From assembly GCA_034430215.1 (NCBI GenBank), contig DAOUFE010000036.1:124001-188000 (forward strand): a DNA stretch of 64,000 bases, in the 5' to 3' direction. The DNA comes from UBA4782 sp034430215. Lineage in GTDB: Bacteria; Chloroflexota; Anaerolineae; Anaerolineales; Anaerolineaceae. Under the pieces are notes generated by a model. The model saw only the letters and a list, made by a program, of their open reading frames with translations. It searched no databases and had not been told where the DNA came from. Made by a program: the position numbers and the translations under genes. Shown piece by piece: positions 35,717 to 43,586 of this stretch (positions are counted from its first letter, which is position 1; the number at the start of each line of letters is the position of its first letter).

Positions 35717-36928
35717 CTAAATTCCCGCAGCTTTGCGCAGGATCTCTGCCTTGTCCGTTCGTTCCCAGGTCAGATCGAGATCATCACGACCAAAGTGACC
35801 ATACGCAGCCACCTTCTGGTAGATTGGGCGACGTAAGTCAAGATCATGAATGATAGCTCCTGGTCGCAGATCAAAATGCTTCATGATCAGATCAGCGATG
35901 GCTTCATCTGCGATTTTTCCCGTGCCGAATGTTTCGACATTGATGCTCAATGGACGGGCTACACCGATTGCATAAGCCACCTGGATTTCACAGCGTTCCG
36001 CCAACCCGGCAGCCACAACATTCTTGGCTACCCAGCGGGCAGCGTATGCTGCAGATCGATCAACCTTCGTCGGATCTTTTCCACTGAAAGCGCCACCACC
36101 ATGACGTCCCATACCGCCGTATGTATCTACAATGATCTTGCGACCGGTCAATCCAGCATCACCCATTGGTCCACCGATCACAAAACGACCTGTGGGATTG
36201 ACAAAGATTTTCATCTCATTATCAACCAGGTCTTTAGGCAATGTTGGCATGATCACATGCTCGGTCAATGATTCTTCAATCTCATTATGTGAGATATCGG
36301 GATCATGTTGAGTACTGACCAGGACGGTATCGATGCGAACTGGTTTTCCATAATGATATTCCACGGTAACCTGCGTTTTTCCATCGGGGCGCAGCCAGGG
36401 AAGTGTGCCATTCTTGCGCACTTCGGTAAGCCGGCGGGCAAGCTTGTGAGCCATGTAAATTGGCATTGGCATCAACGTAGGTGTTTCATTGCAGGCAAAC
36501 CCGAACATCATGCCCTGATCACCGGCACCAATGGCTTCGATCTCGCTTTCACTCATCTTGCCTTCTTTTGCTTCGAGTGCCTTGTTGACACCCATGGCAA
36601 TATCGCCTGATTGTTTGGCGATAGCTGATTGCACTGCGCAGGTATCGGCGTCGAAACCTTTTTCACTGCTGTCATAACCAATTTCTTTCACTACCTTGCG
36701 TACCAGGTCATCAAAATTCAAGTGAGCATTGGTGGTGATCTCACCTAAAACCATGATAAAACCCGTTTTTGTTGCTGTTTCGCATGCAACCCGAGAAGCA
36801 GGATCTGCTGCCAGGCAGGCATCCAATACTGCATCACTTACCTGATCGCAAAGTTTATCCGGGTGACCCTCGGTAACTGACTCAGAAGTGAAAAGGTATT
36901 TAGATGCCTTCATAAATGATGTCGCCAT
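35717..36928 (-). CDS. metK: S-adenosylmethionine synthetase
   Basis: This 403-aa enzyme makes S-adenosylmethionine from methionine and ATP. Signatures: the N-terminal ESVTEGHPDKLCDQVSDAVLD (about 12-32), the GAGDQGMMFGFACNET hexapeptide region (about 122-137) and the phosphate-binding GGGAFSGKDPTKVDRSAAY (about 266-284). I chose the ATG at 36928 because GGAGG stands seven bases before it and the riboswitch terminator (36949-36977) lies upstream. An in-frame ATG at 36982 would put the terminator inside the coding region and cannot be right. Expression is controlled by the SAM-I riboswitch at 36995-37107: when SAM is abundant the gene is shut off by early termination. Confidence 0.96.
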   Translation of the reverse strand: MATSFMKASKYLFTSESVTEGHPDKLCDQVSDAVLDACLAADPASRVACETATKTGFIMVLGEITTNAHLNFDDLVRKVVKEIGYDSSEKGFDADTCAVQSAIAKQSGDIAMGVNKALEAKEGKMSESEIEAIGAGDQGMMFGFACNETPTLMPMPIYMAHKLARRLTEVRKNGTLPWLRPDGKTQVTVEYHYGKPVRIDTVLVSTQHDPDISHNEIEESLTEHVIMPTLPKDLVDNEMKIFVNPTGRFVIGGPMGDAGLTGRKIIVDTYGGMGRHGGGAFSGKDPTKVDRSAAYAARWVAKNVVAAGLAERCEIQVAYAIGVARPLSINVETFGTGKIADEAIADLIMKHFDLRPGAIIHDLDLRRPIYQKVAAYGHFGRDDLDLTWERTDKAEILRKAAGI

Positions 36929-36940
36929 AAAAGAACCTCC

Positions 36941-36977
36941 AAAAAAGAAATTGCCCCGTCTGGATAGAGGGGCAATT
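36941..36977 (-). terminator. metK: Riboswitch-controlled terminator of metK
   Basis: On the minus strand, AATTGCCCC and GGGGCAATT (nine perfect pairs) enclose an 11-base loop containing CTATCCAGA, and a T-run (TTTCTTTTTT) follows. The next bases are the ribosome site GGAGG and the metK ATG. The loop and left arm can also pair with the 3' strand of the riboswitch's first helix. Confidence 0.9.
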
Positions 36978-36994
36978 ATCATGTCGGTACCCTC

Positions 36995-37107
36995 CTATCT
37001 TCCAGAAAAAAACTACTGCCGGAATTGGCACCTTGGAACATATTTTGGTTGTTCCAGGTTGCCGAGGTTTCAACGGGCCGGTCCCTCCACCTCTCTGGAT
37101 AGAAGCG
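36995..37107 (-). promoter_or_regulatory. metK: SAM-I (S-box) riboswitch
   Basis: The minus strand reads CTATCCAGAGAGGTGGAGGG, then ACCGGCCCGTTGAAACC, then TCGGCAACC, an S-box core (GGTGGAGGGACxGGCCCxxTGAAxCC..GGCAACC). The closing helix P1 joins CTATC at about 37096-37102 with GATAG at 36995-36999. SAM-bound, this RNA lets the terminator at 36949 form. It is the standard leader control of metK and methionine genes. Confidence 0.93.
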
Positions 37108-37191
37108 CCTTAGGGGCTATGTTTGCATTTGAGATGTTATCACAAAGGCAACCTAATGTCAAACAATCCTTATTAATAATTGATAAGAGTT

Positions 37192-38007
37192 TTACCCTAA
37201 TGCAACATCCAAAACCATCATAACTGCAAAGCCGATCATGGTTCCAATGGTTGCCAGGTCGCTGTGTCTTCCATTTTGTGATTCAGGGATGAGTTCTTCT
37301 ATTACTACATAGATCATGGCTCCTGCAGCAAAAGCCAGAACGAAAGGCAAAATTGGACGCATGAACATTGCTGCGGATGCCCCAATCACACCCGCGATTG
37401 GTTCTACAACACCAGAAAGTTGCCCGTACCAAAATGCTTTGCCAACCCTCATCCCTTCGCGGCGCAACGGCGCAGAGACAGCCAAGCCCTCAGGGAAGTT
37501 CTGAATACCAATACCTAACGCAAGTGCCATCGCTCCTGCCAGACTGGCTTCGGGCAAACCAACTGCCGCCGCACCGAATGCAACCCCTACAGCTAACCCT
37601 TCCGGGAAATTATGTAAAGTAATCGCCAGCACAAGAAGTACGCTTCGCTGCCAATGGGTTGAAATACCTTCGGCTTCATTATTCTTCATATCCAGGTGCA
37701 TGTGCGGCAGTGTCTTATCTACAGCAAATAAAAATGCACCTCCCGCTAAAAAGCCAATGATCGCAGGCATCCAGCTTTGCTTAAACATGCTTTCAGAAAT
37801 TTCAATGGCAGGCGCAAGCAATGACCAGAAACTCGCGGCGATCATTACCCCGGCAGCAAAACCCAGGGTGGCATTCATGATGGATTCTTTGATATTTTTA
37901 AAGAAAAATACCATGGCAGCACCCGCTGCGGTAAGCGCCCAGGTGAACAGGGTGGCCAACAGTGCCTGAATAATCGGATTTATGGAAGAAATGTTTTCAA
38001 GTAGCAT
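37192..38007 (-). CDS. ZIP family metal transporter
   Basis: This 271-aa membrane protein is a ZIP (GufA-like) divalent metal importer or exporter. It has about eight helices and the two characteristic metal-binding helices: HNFPEGLAVGVAFGA (about 130-144) and GIQNFPEGLAVSAPLR (about 164-179). A His-containing segment (KTLPHMHLDMKNNEAE, about 98-113) is the usual variable metal loop between helices 3 and 4. It should move Zn or Fe along its gradient. It is on the same strand as metK but separated by the riboswitch. Confidence 0.9.
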   Translation of the reverse strand: MLLENISSINPIIQALLATLFTWALTAAGAAMVFFFKNIKESIMNATLGFAAGVMIAASFWSLLAPAIEISESMFKQSWMPAIIGFLAGGAFLFAVDKTLPHMHLDMKNNEAEGISTHWQRSVLLVLAITLHNFPEGLAVGVAFGAAAVGLPEASLAGAMALALGIGIQNFPEGLAVSAPLRREGMRVGKAFWYGQLSGVVEPIAGVIGASAAMFMRPILPFVLAFAAGAMIYVVIEELIPESQNGRHSDLATIGTMIGFAVMMVLDVALG

Positions 38008-38033
38008 CGTGTTACTCCAAACAGATCGAATGG

Positions 38034-38714
38034 TTAATTATGGATAATTCTCTTCACTTTTTGCAAGATTCGAAAATATTCGATCAGATGATGAAGGGGA
38101 CGAATGTGGCTGCCCTGATCAGCATAAATGGTTTTAATAGGTACCCATCCTAAACCCAAATTATGCTTCAGGCACATTGCCAGCATCTCGACTTCAAATT
38201 CGAACCCATTTTCTGTTGAATCGAGCAACAGTTGTGCCAAAGGCATACTGATCAAACGGTATCCGCTTTGATTGTCGTAGATCTCTTGACCTGTGGCAAT
38301 TGAGATCAAAATTTTCCCTGTTGAGTTAGCGAACTTTCTGATAAACGGCATTTGAGAAAAATCTCGCCGACCAATGATCAATCCCTGATGGCGCTGTTGA
38401 TATCCCTCTAAAAATAAGGGTATTTCTGATGGGCCATGCTGTCCATCAGCATCCAGCGTGATCGCCACATCATACCCGTTTTCCAGGCAATATTGAAATC
38501 CCTTTCGTAAAGCCGCCCCCTTTCCGTGATTAGGAACCTGCCGAATAACGACAGCACCCTGACGTTCTGCCAGGCATGCAGTATCATCCTTCGAACCATC
38601 ATCAACCACCAGTACAGGAAGGTACAACAGGCAAGCCTGTACAACTCTTTCAATGGATCGTGATTCGTTGTACGCAGGGATGATCACAATAGCTTTCAAT
38701 TCAGGATCATTCAT
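38034..38714 (-). CDS. Family 2 glycosyltransferase
   Basis: This 226-aa GT-A enzyme resembles dolichol-phosphate mannose synthase-type transferases. It begins with IVIIPAYNESRSIERVVQACL and has VLVVDDGSKDDTACLAE, then the metal-binding DADGQHGPSEIPLF. The short C-terminus lacks membrane helices, so it should be cytoplasmic and use a polyprenyl phosphate acceptor through a partner. The partner is probably the GtrA gene just upstream. The ATG at 38714 was chosen; an in-frame TTG at 38729 overlaps the GtrA stop (TTGA) and has an AGGGA five bases upstream, so it is also possible. Confidence 0.85.
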   Translation of the reverse strand: MNDPELKAIVIIPAYNESRSIERVVQACLLYLPVLVVDDGSKDDTACLAERQGAVVIRQVPNHGKGAALRKGFQYCLENGYDVAITLDADGQHGPSEIPLFLEGYQQRHQGLIIGRRDFSQMPFIRKFANSTGKILISIATGQEIYDNQSGYRLISMPLAQLLLDSTENGFEFEVEMLAMCLKHNLGLGWVPIKTIYADQGSHIRPLHHLIEYFRILQKVKRIIHN

Positions 38715-38725
38715 TCCAGTTTCTT

Positions 38726-39157
38726 TCAAGCATTCCCTTTAACTACAGGCATAAATACTCGACGCAAAATCAAGAAATTTACACCATAAAGAAGAAGCTC
38801 TGTCATGATCTTTGCAATTAAAGCAGAAATATGGATCTCTTGTACAAGCCAATCTACACTGATGCTGGCGATCAAACCATTCAATAACACAAGCCCGGCA
38901 TATCGGGTGAAAGATTCAAGGAATTGAGCCTGTGATTGAAACACAAATCTTTTCTGCATGAAATAGCTGACGATCAATGAAACGATCCGCCCTGCGAAAA
39001 TACTGAATAAAGCACTACAGGTAATGTGGAAACTTATCAGGAAAACGATATAATCAGCAGATGCAGCTATCGCAGATGAGGATACATACCGTAAAAAAAC
39101 ATGAGTCAGGCTGAATGAATACCGTACGTTATGCCATGAAGGTAACCGTAAAGACAT
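38726..39157 (-). CDS. GtrA-like membrane protein
   Basis: This 143-aa protein has four hydrophobic helices in the GtrA pattern: FLRYVSSSAIAASADYIVFL, then the basic FMQKRFVFQS between helices 2 and 3 (N-terminal KRFVF is the usual GtrA motif), and FTRYAGLVLLNGL. Such proteins work with GT2 enzymes to flip or transfer undecaprenyl-linked sugars. I used the ATG at 39157, ten bases after the rnz stop; an ATG at 39259 would overlap rnz by 92 bases and add a poorly fitting head. The GT2 gene follows with overlap or near-overlap. Confidence 0.8.
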   Translation of the reverse strand: MSLRLPSWHNVRYSFSLTHVFLRYVSSSAIAASADYIVFLISFHITCSALFSIFAGRIVSLIVSYFMQKRFVFQSQAQFLESFTRYAGLVLLNGLIASISVDWLVQEIHISALIAKIMTELLLYGVNFLILRRVFMPVVKGNA

Positions 39158-39167
39158 AAAACCCAAA

Positions 39168-40085
39168 TTAATCCGTTCTAACAGTAAAAGTATCAAAATC
39201 TCGCGCAACCTGTACATTTTCGAAATATTGCTGCGCTTCTGCTTGAACATCTTTTTCACGGTAACGGCGCGAAAGATGGGTCAGAAATAATTGCTTCACT
39301 CCAGCTTCCTTTGCCAGAAGGGCAGCATCCTTTGCCGTTAGATGCCCAAACTGACTTGCCATTTCAGCTTCTTCCTGCAGGTAAGTGGATTCAATCACCA
39401 ACCCATCAGCATTCCGGCAAACATCGATGAGGTTTTCAGTATTCCCAGTATCACCAACCACCACCAAACGAGTGCCAGCTTTATAATCACCCAGCACAGC
39501 TTCAGGAGTGATCAGCCTGCCATCATCGAGGGTAACGGTTTCACCTTCTACAAGCTGCCGGCGGATTGGTCCCGGAGGGATACCCAATGCTTCAGCTTTC
39601 TCATTCAAAAATGGGCGGCGACCTTTTTCTTCGAAGGCATATCCCAGATTATCAGAACCGCGATGCTGCACTGGAAAAGCAGAAATACTGAAAGTATTGC
39701 TATCGAAAAAGATTCCACTGGTCAATACATTGAATTGCAGGTTTATCTGAGGTTGTGCACCCCGCAAAACCACTCCATAGAGCAATTCATGGATGCGGTC
39801 CAATGCGTTCCTGCCCCCATAAATATTCATCTCGTCGATCATTTCCCAACGCATATAGGTGGAAAGCAGCCCCGCAAGCCCCAGAATATGATCCAGATGT
39901 CCATGAGTGATGAGGATATTGTTCAATCGCTTGAACCCTATACCAGCTTGCAAGATCTGGCGTTGAGTTCCTTCACCGCAATCCACTAAAAAACGATATT
40001 CATCATGCTTGATAACCAGAGCCGGCAGGTTCCGGCGTGGTGCTGGGGCAGAAGCTGAGGTTCCTAAAAAGACAAGTTCAAACAA
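39168..40085 (-). CDS. rnz: Ribonuclease Z
   Basis: This 305-aa enzyme trims the 3' end of tRNA precursors. The zinc site HGHLDHILGL (about 61-70, HxHxDH), the N-terminal FLGTSASAPAPRRN (about 7-20, the usual GTSA..P.R.N motif), the second ligand FPVQHRGSDNLGYAF (about 136-150) and the Asp/His pair VVVGDTGNT (about 209-217) and LTHLSRRY (about 269-276) are all present. Length and order are typical for bacterial rnz without the long-form insert. It is followed on the same strand by GtrA. Confidence 0.95.
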   Translation of the reverse strand: MFELVFLGTSASAPAPRRNLPALVIKHDEYRFLVDCGEGTQRQILQAGIGFKRLNNILITHGHLDHILGLAGLLSTYMRWEMIDEMNIYGGRNALDRIHELLYGVVLRGAQPQINLQFNVLTSGIFFDSNTFSISAFPVQHRGSDNLGYAFEEKGRRPFLNEKAEALGIPPGPIRRQLVEGETVTLDDGRLITPEAVLGDYKAGTRLVVVGDTGNTENLIDVCRNADGLVIESTYLQEEAEMASQFGHLTAKDAALLAKEAGVKQLFLTHLSRRYREKDVQAEAQQYFENVQVARDFDTFTVRTD

Positions 40086-40136
40086 GGGATGATTTCTCCG
40101 TGCTGTATTTTACCAGAGGTAAGCTGATATGCTGGA

Positions 40137-41462
40137 TCATGAAATCTGCGCAATTTTACCGATCATCGACCAGGGACCAGTCCAATTGATCTTTACGGGC
40201 AAAATCTTTCCTCGCAAATCCGATTCGCTTTCAACAAAAACAAGTTTATTGGTTGGTGTTCTTCCGCGCCAGCGTTGTTTTGTTTTATCCTCGAATAACA
40301 CATCTACAGTAGCTCCCAGATACTTCGCATGGATTTCTGCTGCAATGCCCTCCTGTAATACCTCAAGCATGCGAAAACGGCGCCATTTCTCTTTATCAGG
40401 CACATTATCCACCATTTTTCGTTCAGAAAGAGTTCCGATTCTGGGAGAATATCGTGCCAGATGAGCTACGTCTAATTTTAAATCAGCCAGTTGACGGTAG
40501 GTATTCTCAAACTGTGCCTCTGTTTCACCTGGAAAACCTACAATGATATCCGTGGCGATAGATACTTCAGGAATTCTCTCCCGTATCCGATCAACCAGAG
40601 CTCGATATTGCTGATCGGTATACCCACGGCGCATGGCAGCCAATATTTCATCATCACCCGATTGGGCAGGCACTTCAATATGAGGCATGATTTTTGGTAA
40701 AAGCGCCACCGTTTCGATCAATTCATCTGTCAACCAGTTGGGATGAGAGGTTAAAAACCGGATCCGCTCGATCCCCTCAACTTCGTGCAGCATTTCCAAC
40801 AGACCAGTCAGTTTTGGAAAATCCGGTTCATCCTTGCCATACCTGTCAACGATCTGCCCCAACAGTGTGATCTCCTTCACGCCCTGTGCTGCCAGGGTGT
40901 GGGCTTCTGCCAGAATATCCTGCGGCGGTCGTGATTGCTCTCCCCCACGACGATAAGGAATAATGCAATAGGCACAGGCATGCGAGCAGCCATAAACAAT
41001 TGGGATGAAGGCACTCACGATTTTGCCACGCGTCTTTTCAGGCAACATCAATTCGCCATCCATCCAGGCAAACCGGCGGGCTGTTTCGCTCAATTCCATT
41101 TGCTGGCTTTCTTGCTGGGTCAGATACGCAATGAGTGGACCCGGGTCAGAAGGTGGCGAAAACACATCCACCATGGGTAATCGTTTTTTCAAGCTTTCTG
41201 GTGGTCGGGTACCCACCATACAACCCATTAAATTAATAACCAGTGATGGTTTTGCTTCTTTCAAAGGTTTGAGAGACTGCAGCCTGCCATAGGCTTTATC
41301 TTCTGCACTTTGCCGTACCACACAGGTATTCAAGACGATCACATCCGCCTCATCCACCTGACGAGTTTCGTGATACCCTAATCGTTCCAATGCTGATGCC
41401 ACACGTTGGGAATCTGCCACATTCATCTGGCAGCCTTCAGTCCAAATATGATACTTTGTCAT
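40137..41462 (-). CDS. miaB: tRNA-2-methylthio-N6-dimethylallyladenosine synthase
   Basis: This 441-aa radical-SAM methylthiotransferase has the three parts of the family. The N-terminal UPF0004 domain starts HIWTEGCQMNVADSQRV, with cluster Cys residues in EGCQMN, NTCVVR and LMGCM. The radical-SAM motif CSHACAYC (about 161-168) is followed by IIPYRRGGEQSRP. A C-terminal TRAM domain ends near residue 430. It adds a methylthio group to A37 of tRNAs reading codons with U in the first position. The gene is divergent from the BMP-like lipoprotein at 41540. Confidence 0.93.
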   Translation of the reverse strand: MTKYHIWTEGCQMNVADSQRVASALERLGYHETRQVDEADVIVLNTCVVRQSAEDKAYGRLQSLKPLKEAKPSLVINLMGCMVGTRPPESLKKRLPMVDVFSPPSDPGPLIAYLTQQESQQMELSETARRFAWMDGELMLPEKTRGKIVSAFIPIVYGCSHACAYCIIPYRRGGEQSRPPQDILAEAHTLAAQGVKEITLLGQIVDRYGKDEPDFPKLTGLLEMLHEVEGIERIRFLTSHPNWLTDELIETVALLPKIMPHIEVPAQSGDDEILAAMRRGYTDQQYRALVDRIRERIPEVSIATDIIVGFPGETEAQFENTYRQLADLKLDVAHLARYSPRIGTLSERKMVDNVPDKEKWRRFRMLEVLQEGIAAEIHAKYLGATVDVLFEDKTKQRWRGRTPTNKLVFVESESDLRGKILPVKINWTGPWSMIGKIAQIS

Positions 41463-41522
41463 GGCGCCAATTATAACAAAAATTGTCGGATTACTTTCTT
41501 AACCTTTCAGCTTTCCTCAAGT

Positions 41523-41539
41523 AAGGTAAAATAAGTACC
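41523..41539 (+). promoter_or_regulatory. -10 box of the BMP-like lipoprotein gene
   Basis: TAAAAT at 41527-41532 lies seven bases before the ATG at 41540, so the mRNA may be leaderless. No clear -35 was found. Confidence 0.4.
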
Positions 41540-42562
41540 ATGTTCCATCGCACTCGATCATCTTCTCTCATCCTGATTCTCATTCTTTTCATCGCTCTTC
41601 TTGCTGGATGCGCCCGCACAACCCCAGAGCCTACAGAAATTCCCATCTCTCCTACTAAAACCCCTACCCAACAACCTGCTGAAACCTTACCGGCAGTACC
41701 TGGCAATCTGGTAACCATTGGATTGGAGACCTGGGATCCAGGGCAGCAAGAAGACATTCGCGGTGCCTTGCAAAATATCGCAGCATCTGCCGGGTTTACC
41801 GTGGTAGAAAAAAGTGCAGCCGATATTGCCACTGCTAGTAGCGATGCTAAAGTAGTTGTTGTTTTCGTTGAAACCCCTAATATCCTCGATCTTGCTGCGG
41901 CTGCCCCGGAATCACGATTCGTTTATATTACCAATACGCAACAATCCACTGCCACAAACCTGGCAATCATCCATCTACAAGAAACACAACAGGCATTTTT
42001 AGCTGGATATATTTCGACTATCATTTCACCGGATTTTCGTTCCGCCGGTCTTTTTCGCGCGGACGATCAGGTGGGTTATAACCAGGTTTATGCCTTTCAA
42101 AATGGGGGGAGCTATTATTGTGGAACCTGTTACCCTTACTATGCCCCATTGGTGCAATTTCCATTGGTTGGGTATCAGCCAGCGGGTGCAGATACCACTG
42201 CCTGGCAAGCCATTGCCAATGAGTTGATCAAGAACGTGGTCTACACCATGTATTTCGATGAATATGCCAGCAATCCGGTTCTTCTCTCTGATCTTGCATC
42301 CAAGGGGGTGGTGCTGACAGGAAAGCGTACCCCTCCCGATACTGTTCGTTCGATGTGGGCAGCTACGATCGGCTTTGATCTGGTAACCCCGCTGCAAACT
42401 TTGTCTGGATTCATGACAGGTACACAAGAAACCAGCGAAATCACTGCTCCGCTGTTGGTGCGAGATATCAACGAAAGTTTATTCAGCACCGGTAAGCAGG
42501 CGAATGCGGCAAATATTCAGAAAGCATTGGAAGCAGGTTTGATCTCCCCCGATAATCCTTAA
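41540..42562 (+). CDS. BMP-like substrate-binding lipoprotein
   Basis: This 340-aa lipoprotein has a signal (SLILILILFIALLAGC, lipobox Cys near 24) and a Thr/Pro-rich stalk, then an ABC-type binding protein fold related to basic membrane proteins (BMP/Med, PF02608; recognised by layout). Features are AKVVVVFVETPNILDLAAAAP (about 113-133), SRFVYITNTQ, AFLAGYISTI and GLFRADDQVGY. BMP proteins bind nucleosides or simulate regulators. No ABC transporter genes are beside it. Its stop shares the four bases TTAA with the stop of the convergent sugar transferase gene. Confidence 0.75.
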   Translation: MFHRTRSSSLILILILFIALLAGCARTTPEPTEIPISPTKTPTQQPAETLPAVPGNLVTIGLETWDPGQQEDIRGALQNIAASAGFTVVEKSAADIATASSDAKVVVVFVETPNILDLAAAAPESRFVYITNTQQSTATNLAIIHLQETQQAFLAGYISTIISPDFRSAGLFRADDQVGYNQVYAFQNGGSYYCGTCYPYYAPLVQFPLVGYQPAGADTTAWQAIANELIKNVVYTMYFDEYASNPVLLSDLASKGVVLTGKRTPPDTVRSMWAATIGFDLVTPLQTLSGFMTGTQETSEITAPLLVRDINESLFSTGKQANAANIQKALEAGLISPDNP

Positions 42563-43206
42563 CCGGATTTCGCTACACCATTATCATCATTCCCCATAAA
42601 TTCAGATACAGTGGCGTACCCCGGTTCATTGATCCCTTCCCGCCGAAAGGCTTTCCACAAGGTGAGAAACAGGATCTTGATATCCAACCAGAAAGTCCAG
42701 TGATCGACATACCATACATCGAGCCGAAATCGTTCTGACCAGGAGATGGCGTTGCGCCCATTCACCTGCGCCCATCCGGTGATACCCGGCAGTACATCAT
42801 GCCTGCGCATTTGTTCAGGAGAATAGCGTTCCAGATAAGCTACCAACAACGGTCGAGGTCCTACCAGGCTCATGTCTCCCCGTAAAACATTGAATAATTC
42901 AGGCCATTCATCCAGGCTGGATGATCGCAAGAACCTGCCAAATCCTGTCAACCGTTGCTCATCTGGCAGCAGATTGCCGCCTTCATCATATGCGTCTTGC
43001 ATGCTGCGAAATTTGTAGATTTTAAATACCTTTCCTTTATATCCCGGTCGAATTTGCTGAAAGAATACCGGCTTTCCCAACTTAATCCTCACCAGGATGC
43101 AGAGGATTAACAAAAATGGAGATAGGATGATCAATCCCAATAGAGAGATGATGAGATCGAATATTCTTTTTCCAGCCGGAATACCTTCAGGAAAGATACT
43201 ACCCAT
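42559..43206 (-). CDS. Sugar transferase (bacterial UndP-phosphosugar transferase)
   Basis: This 215-aa enzyme has one membrane helix (FDLIISLLGLIILSPFLLI) and the conserved cytoplasmic part: PVFFQQIRPGYKGKVFKIYKFRSM (about 47-70, shortened) with KFRSM, LDEWPELFNVLRGDMSLVGPRPL (about 112-134, shortened) and LPGITGWAQVNGRN (about 153-166). It transfers a sugar phosphate to undecaprenyl phosphate, starting synthesis of an exopolysaccharide or O-antigen repeat. The C-terminal end is short and lacks the extra domains of WbaP. Other glycan genes are not adjacent. Confidence 0.92.
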   Translation of the reverse strand: MGSIFPEGIPAGKRIFDLIISLLGLIILSPFLLILCILVRIKLGKPVFFQQIRPGYKGKVFKIYKFRSMQDAYDEGGNLLPDEQRLTGFGRFLRSSSLDEWPELFNVLRGDMSLVGPRPLLVAYLERYSPEQMRRHDVLPGITGWAQVNGRNAISWSERFRLDVWYVDHWTFWLDIKILFLTLWKAFRREGINEPGYATVSEFMGNDDNGVAKSG

Positions 43207-43331
43207 GAATTTAAATGATCCTTCGTAGTGTAATTAGTTACAATGGGTATCATATCATAAACAGGCATCAAGGTTTGATATAATTCAAGCACCAGCAATC
43301 TGGTTCAATCTCATACCATTGGAAAAAAGCC

Positions 43332-43586
43332 ATGTTAATGAAGATAACCATCGAATACTGCACAACCTGACACTATACTCCGCGTGCTGTTAGTTTGGCA
43401 GCAGAACTAATTCAAAATTTTGAACCTGAGATCGAAAGTTTAACCCTTATACCATCCAGTGGTGGAGCTTACGAGATCACAGTAAATGGCAGGCTCCTTT
43501 ATTCGAAATTAACCAATGGACGCCACGCCGAACCGGGAGAAGTGAACGCACTGGTAGGTAAGTATTTGAAAGAAGGACATCAATGA
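43332..43586 (+). CDS. SelW/Rdx-like selenoprotein with in-frame TGA (Sec)
   Basis: This 84-aa protein reads MLMKITIEYCTTU-HYTPRAVSL and so on. The TGA at 43368-43370 is the Sec codon of a CxxU (Cys-Thr-Thr-Sec) motif, exactly where the Rdx/SelW family has its redox CxxC/CxxU. After the TGA the frame continues with PRAVSLAAEL, the family pattern (xPRAVxLAxEL), and SSGGAYEITVNG. A hairpin TGCTG-N9-CAGCA lies 14 bases after the TGA and could be a bacterial SECIS. An alternative start at a TTG (43395) would lose the active site. The product is a small thioredoxin-like redox protein. Its stop overlaps trpS by four bases (ATGA). Confidence 0.85.

Noticed and set aside
36929..36982. metK start at the upstream ATG (36982)
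   Set aside because: It would place the riboswitch terminator inside the coding region. The GGAGG site fits the ATG at 36928.
38726..39259. GtrA start at 39259
   Set aside because: It would overlap ribonuclease Z by 92 bases and add a head unlike the family.
43395..43586. SelW-like gene starting at TTG 43395
   Set aside because: The family motif lies upstream across the TGA; the ATG at 43332 with GGAAAA before it gives the full-length protein.
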